The translations under genes were made by a program, and so were the position numbers. The notes under the pieces are model-generated. The model saw nothing but the letters and a program-made list of their open reading frames with translations. It searched no databases and was not told the origin of the DNA. A stretch of 13,853 nt of DNA from Candidatus Methanoplasma sp. (GTDB lineage: Archaea; Thermoplasmatota; Thermoplasmata; Methanomassiliicoccales; Methanomethylophilaceae): assembly GCA_031288985.1 (NCBI GenBank), contig JAITQH010000009.1:1-13853 (forward strand). The letters run 5' to 3'. Position 1 is the stretch's first letter. Every line of letters begins with the position of its first letter. This document shows positions 13,136 through 13,853 of the stretch, piece by piece.

Positions 13136-13853
13136 TCACCTAACTTCCCAGCGGCCGTTCTTGCGGGCGCCCACACGAAGAAGCAGACCTGCATCTTTCA
13201 GCGCCCTGATGTTCTTCTCGGCATTGCGCTTATTGATGCCGAGTTCGGCGGCAAGTGTTTCGGTCGTGATGTATGAATTGCCTTCGATCAGCGTCAGCAT
13301 CCTTTTCTGAACGTCGCTTATACCGTCTTTTATACCGTCTTTTATACCGTCTTTCTTGATCTGCTCGGTCTGTGATTTTAATGTGTCGAGCAATGCTGAA
13401 AGCGTGAATTCGATGAACGGGGCTGAATCGTTTGCTTTCCTTGTGGCCTCTATTGCCTCATAATATTTCGGCCTGTTCCGATACAACACGGATTCCATCG
13501 GCATCCATGCGAAGATCTCATTCCACTTGGCCAGAAGAAGAGTCTGCCACAGCCTCCCCATGCGCCCGTTGCCATCCGCAAAGGGATGGATGGTTTCGAT
13601 CTCATAATGCAGTATCGCGCTCTTGATGATCGGATGCAGTTCGGTCTCTTTTGCCCATTCAAACAGCTCCTCCATGAGCCGCGGAACGAACTGAGGGCGC
13701 GCCCCGATATGGACCGCCGCATCCCCGTCGAACACGCCTGCATCGCCGCCGCGGAACTTTTCTGCCTCTTCCACAAGGCCGTCCGTCATCAGCTTGTGTG
13801 CTTTGAGAAAGTCTTTGACCGCGTAAGGATTGTAGGACGGCATCTCATCGTAG
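13136..13853 (-). CDS. Fic-domain protein with a C-terminal winged helix, N-terminus beyond the window
   Basis: Fic enzymes transfer AMP or another part of a nucleotide to a hydroxyl side chain of a target protein. The core motif HPFADGNGRMGR is complete (His86, Asp90, Arg94 and Arg97, counting from the Met at 13843). The frame stays open through YDE to the right edge, so the real start and any inhibitory helix (S/T-x-x-x-E-G) lie outside. After the Fic fold comes a linker with KDGI repeated three times, then about 60 residues of winged helix (SDVQKRMLTLIEGN, AAELGINKRNAEKNIRALKDAGLL) that probably binds DNA. This matches stand-alone Fic-HTH proteins that may regulate their own expression. 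It ends in TGA. Substrate and nucleotide are unknown. Confidence 0.92.
   Translation of the reverse strand, partial: YDEMPSYNPYAVKDFLKAHKLMTDGLVEEAEKFRGGDAGVFDGDAAVHIGARPQFVPRLMEELFEWAKETELHPIIKSAILHYEIETIHPFADGNGRMGRLWQTLLLAKWNEIFAWMPMESVLYRNRPKYYEAIEATRKANDSAPFIEFTLSALLDTLKSQTEQIKKDGIKDGIKDGISDVQKRMLTLIEGNSYITTETLAAELGINKRNAEKNIRALKDAGLLLRVGARKNGRWEVR
13319..13354 (-). repeat. Three perfect 12-base tandem repeats in the Fic gene
   Basis: The unit (TATACCGTCTTT on the plus strand) is repeated three times without change. In the coding frame it gives Lys-Asp-Gly-Ile, placed in the linker between the Fic and winged-helix domains. Unit gain or loss keeps the frame and changes linker length by four residues. 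Confidence 0.85.

Noticed and set aside
1..13853. CRISPR array or insertion sequence
   Set aside because: There are no regularly spaced repeats, no transposase-like frame and no long terminal inverted repeats.

Overview
The window is archaeal, probably from the Thermoplasmatota and plausibly a host-associated Methanomassiliicoccales methanogen. The archaeal origin rests on the SecE-Spt5-L11 and L1-P0-L12 genes, a UPF0147 protein, a stand-alone GMP synthase glutaminase subunit, TATA boxes about 25 bases ahead of leaderless or short-leader genes, and archaeal P0/L12 tails. The order-level placement is inference. It leans on stop-codon use: of 15 gene ends read here, 10 are TGA, 5 TAA and none TAG, while one in-frame TAG interrupts an otherwise intact methyltransferase. 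That is the pattern expected of a pyrrolysine-decoding archaeon.

Left part (1-3937, minus strand): most of a very large single-chain restriction-modification enzyme of type ISP, ordered Mrr-like nuclease, DEAH translocase, N6-adenine methyltransferase. Its C-terminus lies beyond the window. A run of 13 G on the coding strand (3225-3237) puts it out of frame directly after the Walker A helix. The frame is completely open on both sides, so this looks like a length-variable on/off switch assembled in an OFF state, or else a homopolymer error. Next come 333 bases with no convincing gene, a small three-helix membrane protein and a tiny ORF overlapping it by four bases.

Middle (4893-10372, minus strand): the ribosomal stalk/Sec/Spt5 block. 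secE, spt5 (with an unusual N-terminal domain) and rpl11 form one transcript ending at a GC hairpin. A C5-cytosine methyltransferase and a beta-class carbonic anhydrase, each with its own promoter, then separate rpl11 from rpl1-rplP0-rpl12, which has its own TATA box and a structured leader that may be the L1 autoregulatory site. The methyltransferase has all catalytic motifs in one frame but carries a TAG at codon 165.

Right part: a GT-C membrane glycosyltransferase (minus) faces a two-gene plus-strand operon (a 54-residue protein and a UPF0147 protein). That operon converges on leaderless guaAA (minus). A Fic-domain AMP-transferase with a winged-helix tail (minus) runs off the right edge.

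The two most unusual features both affect DNA-modification genes: the G13 tract in the type ISP enzyme and the in-frame TAG in the cytosine methyltransferase.
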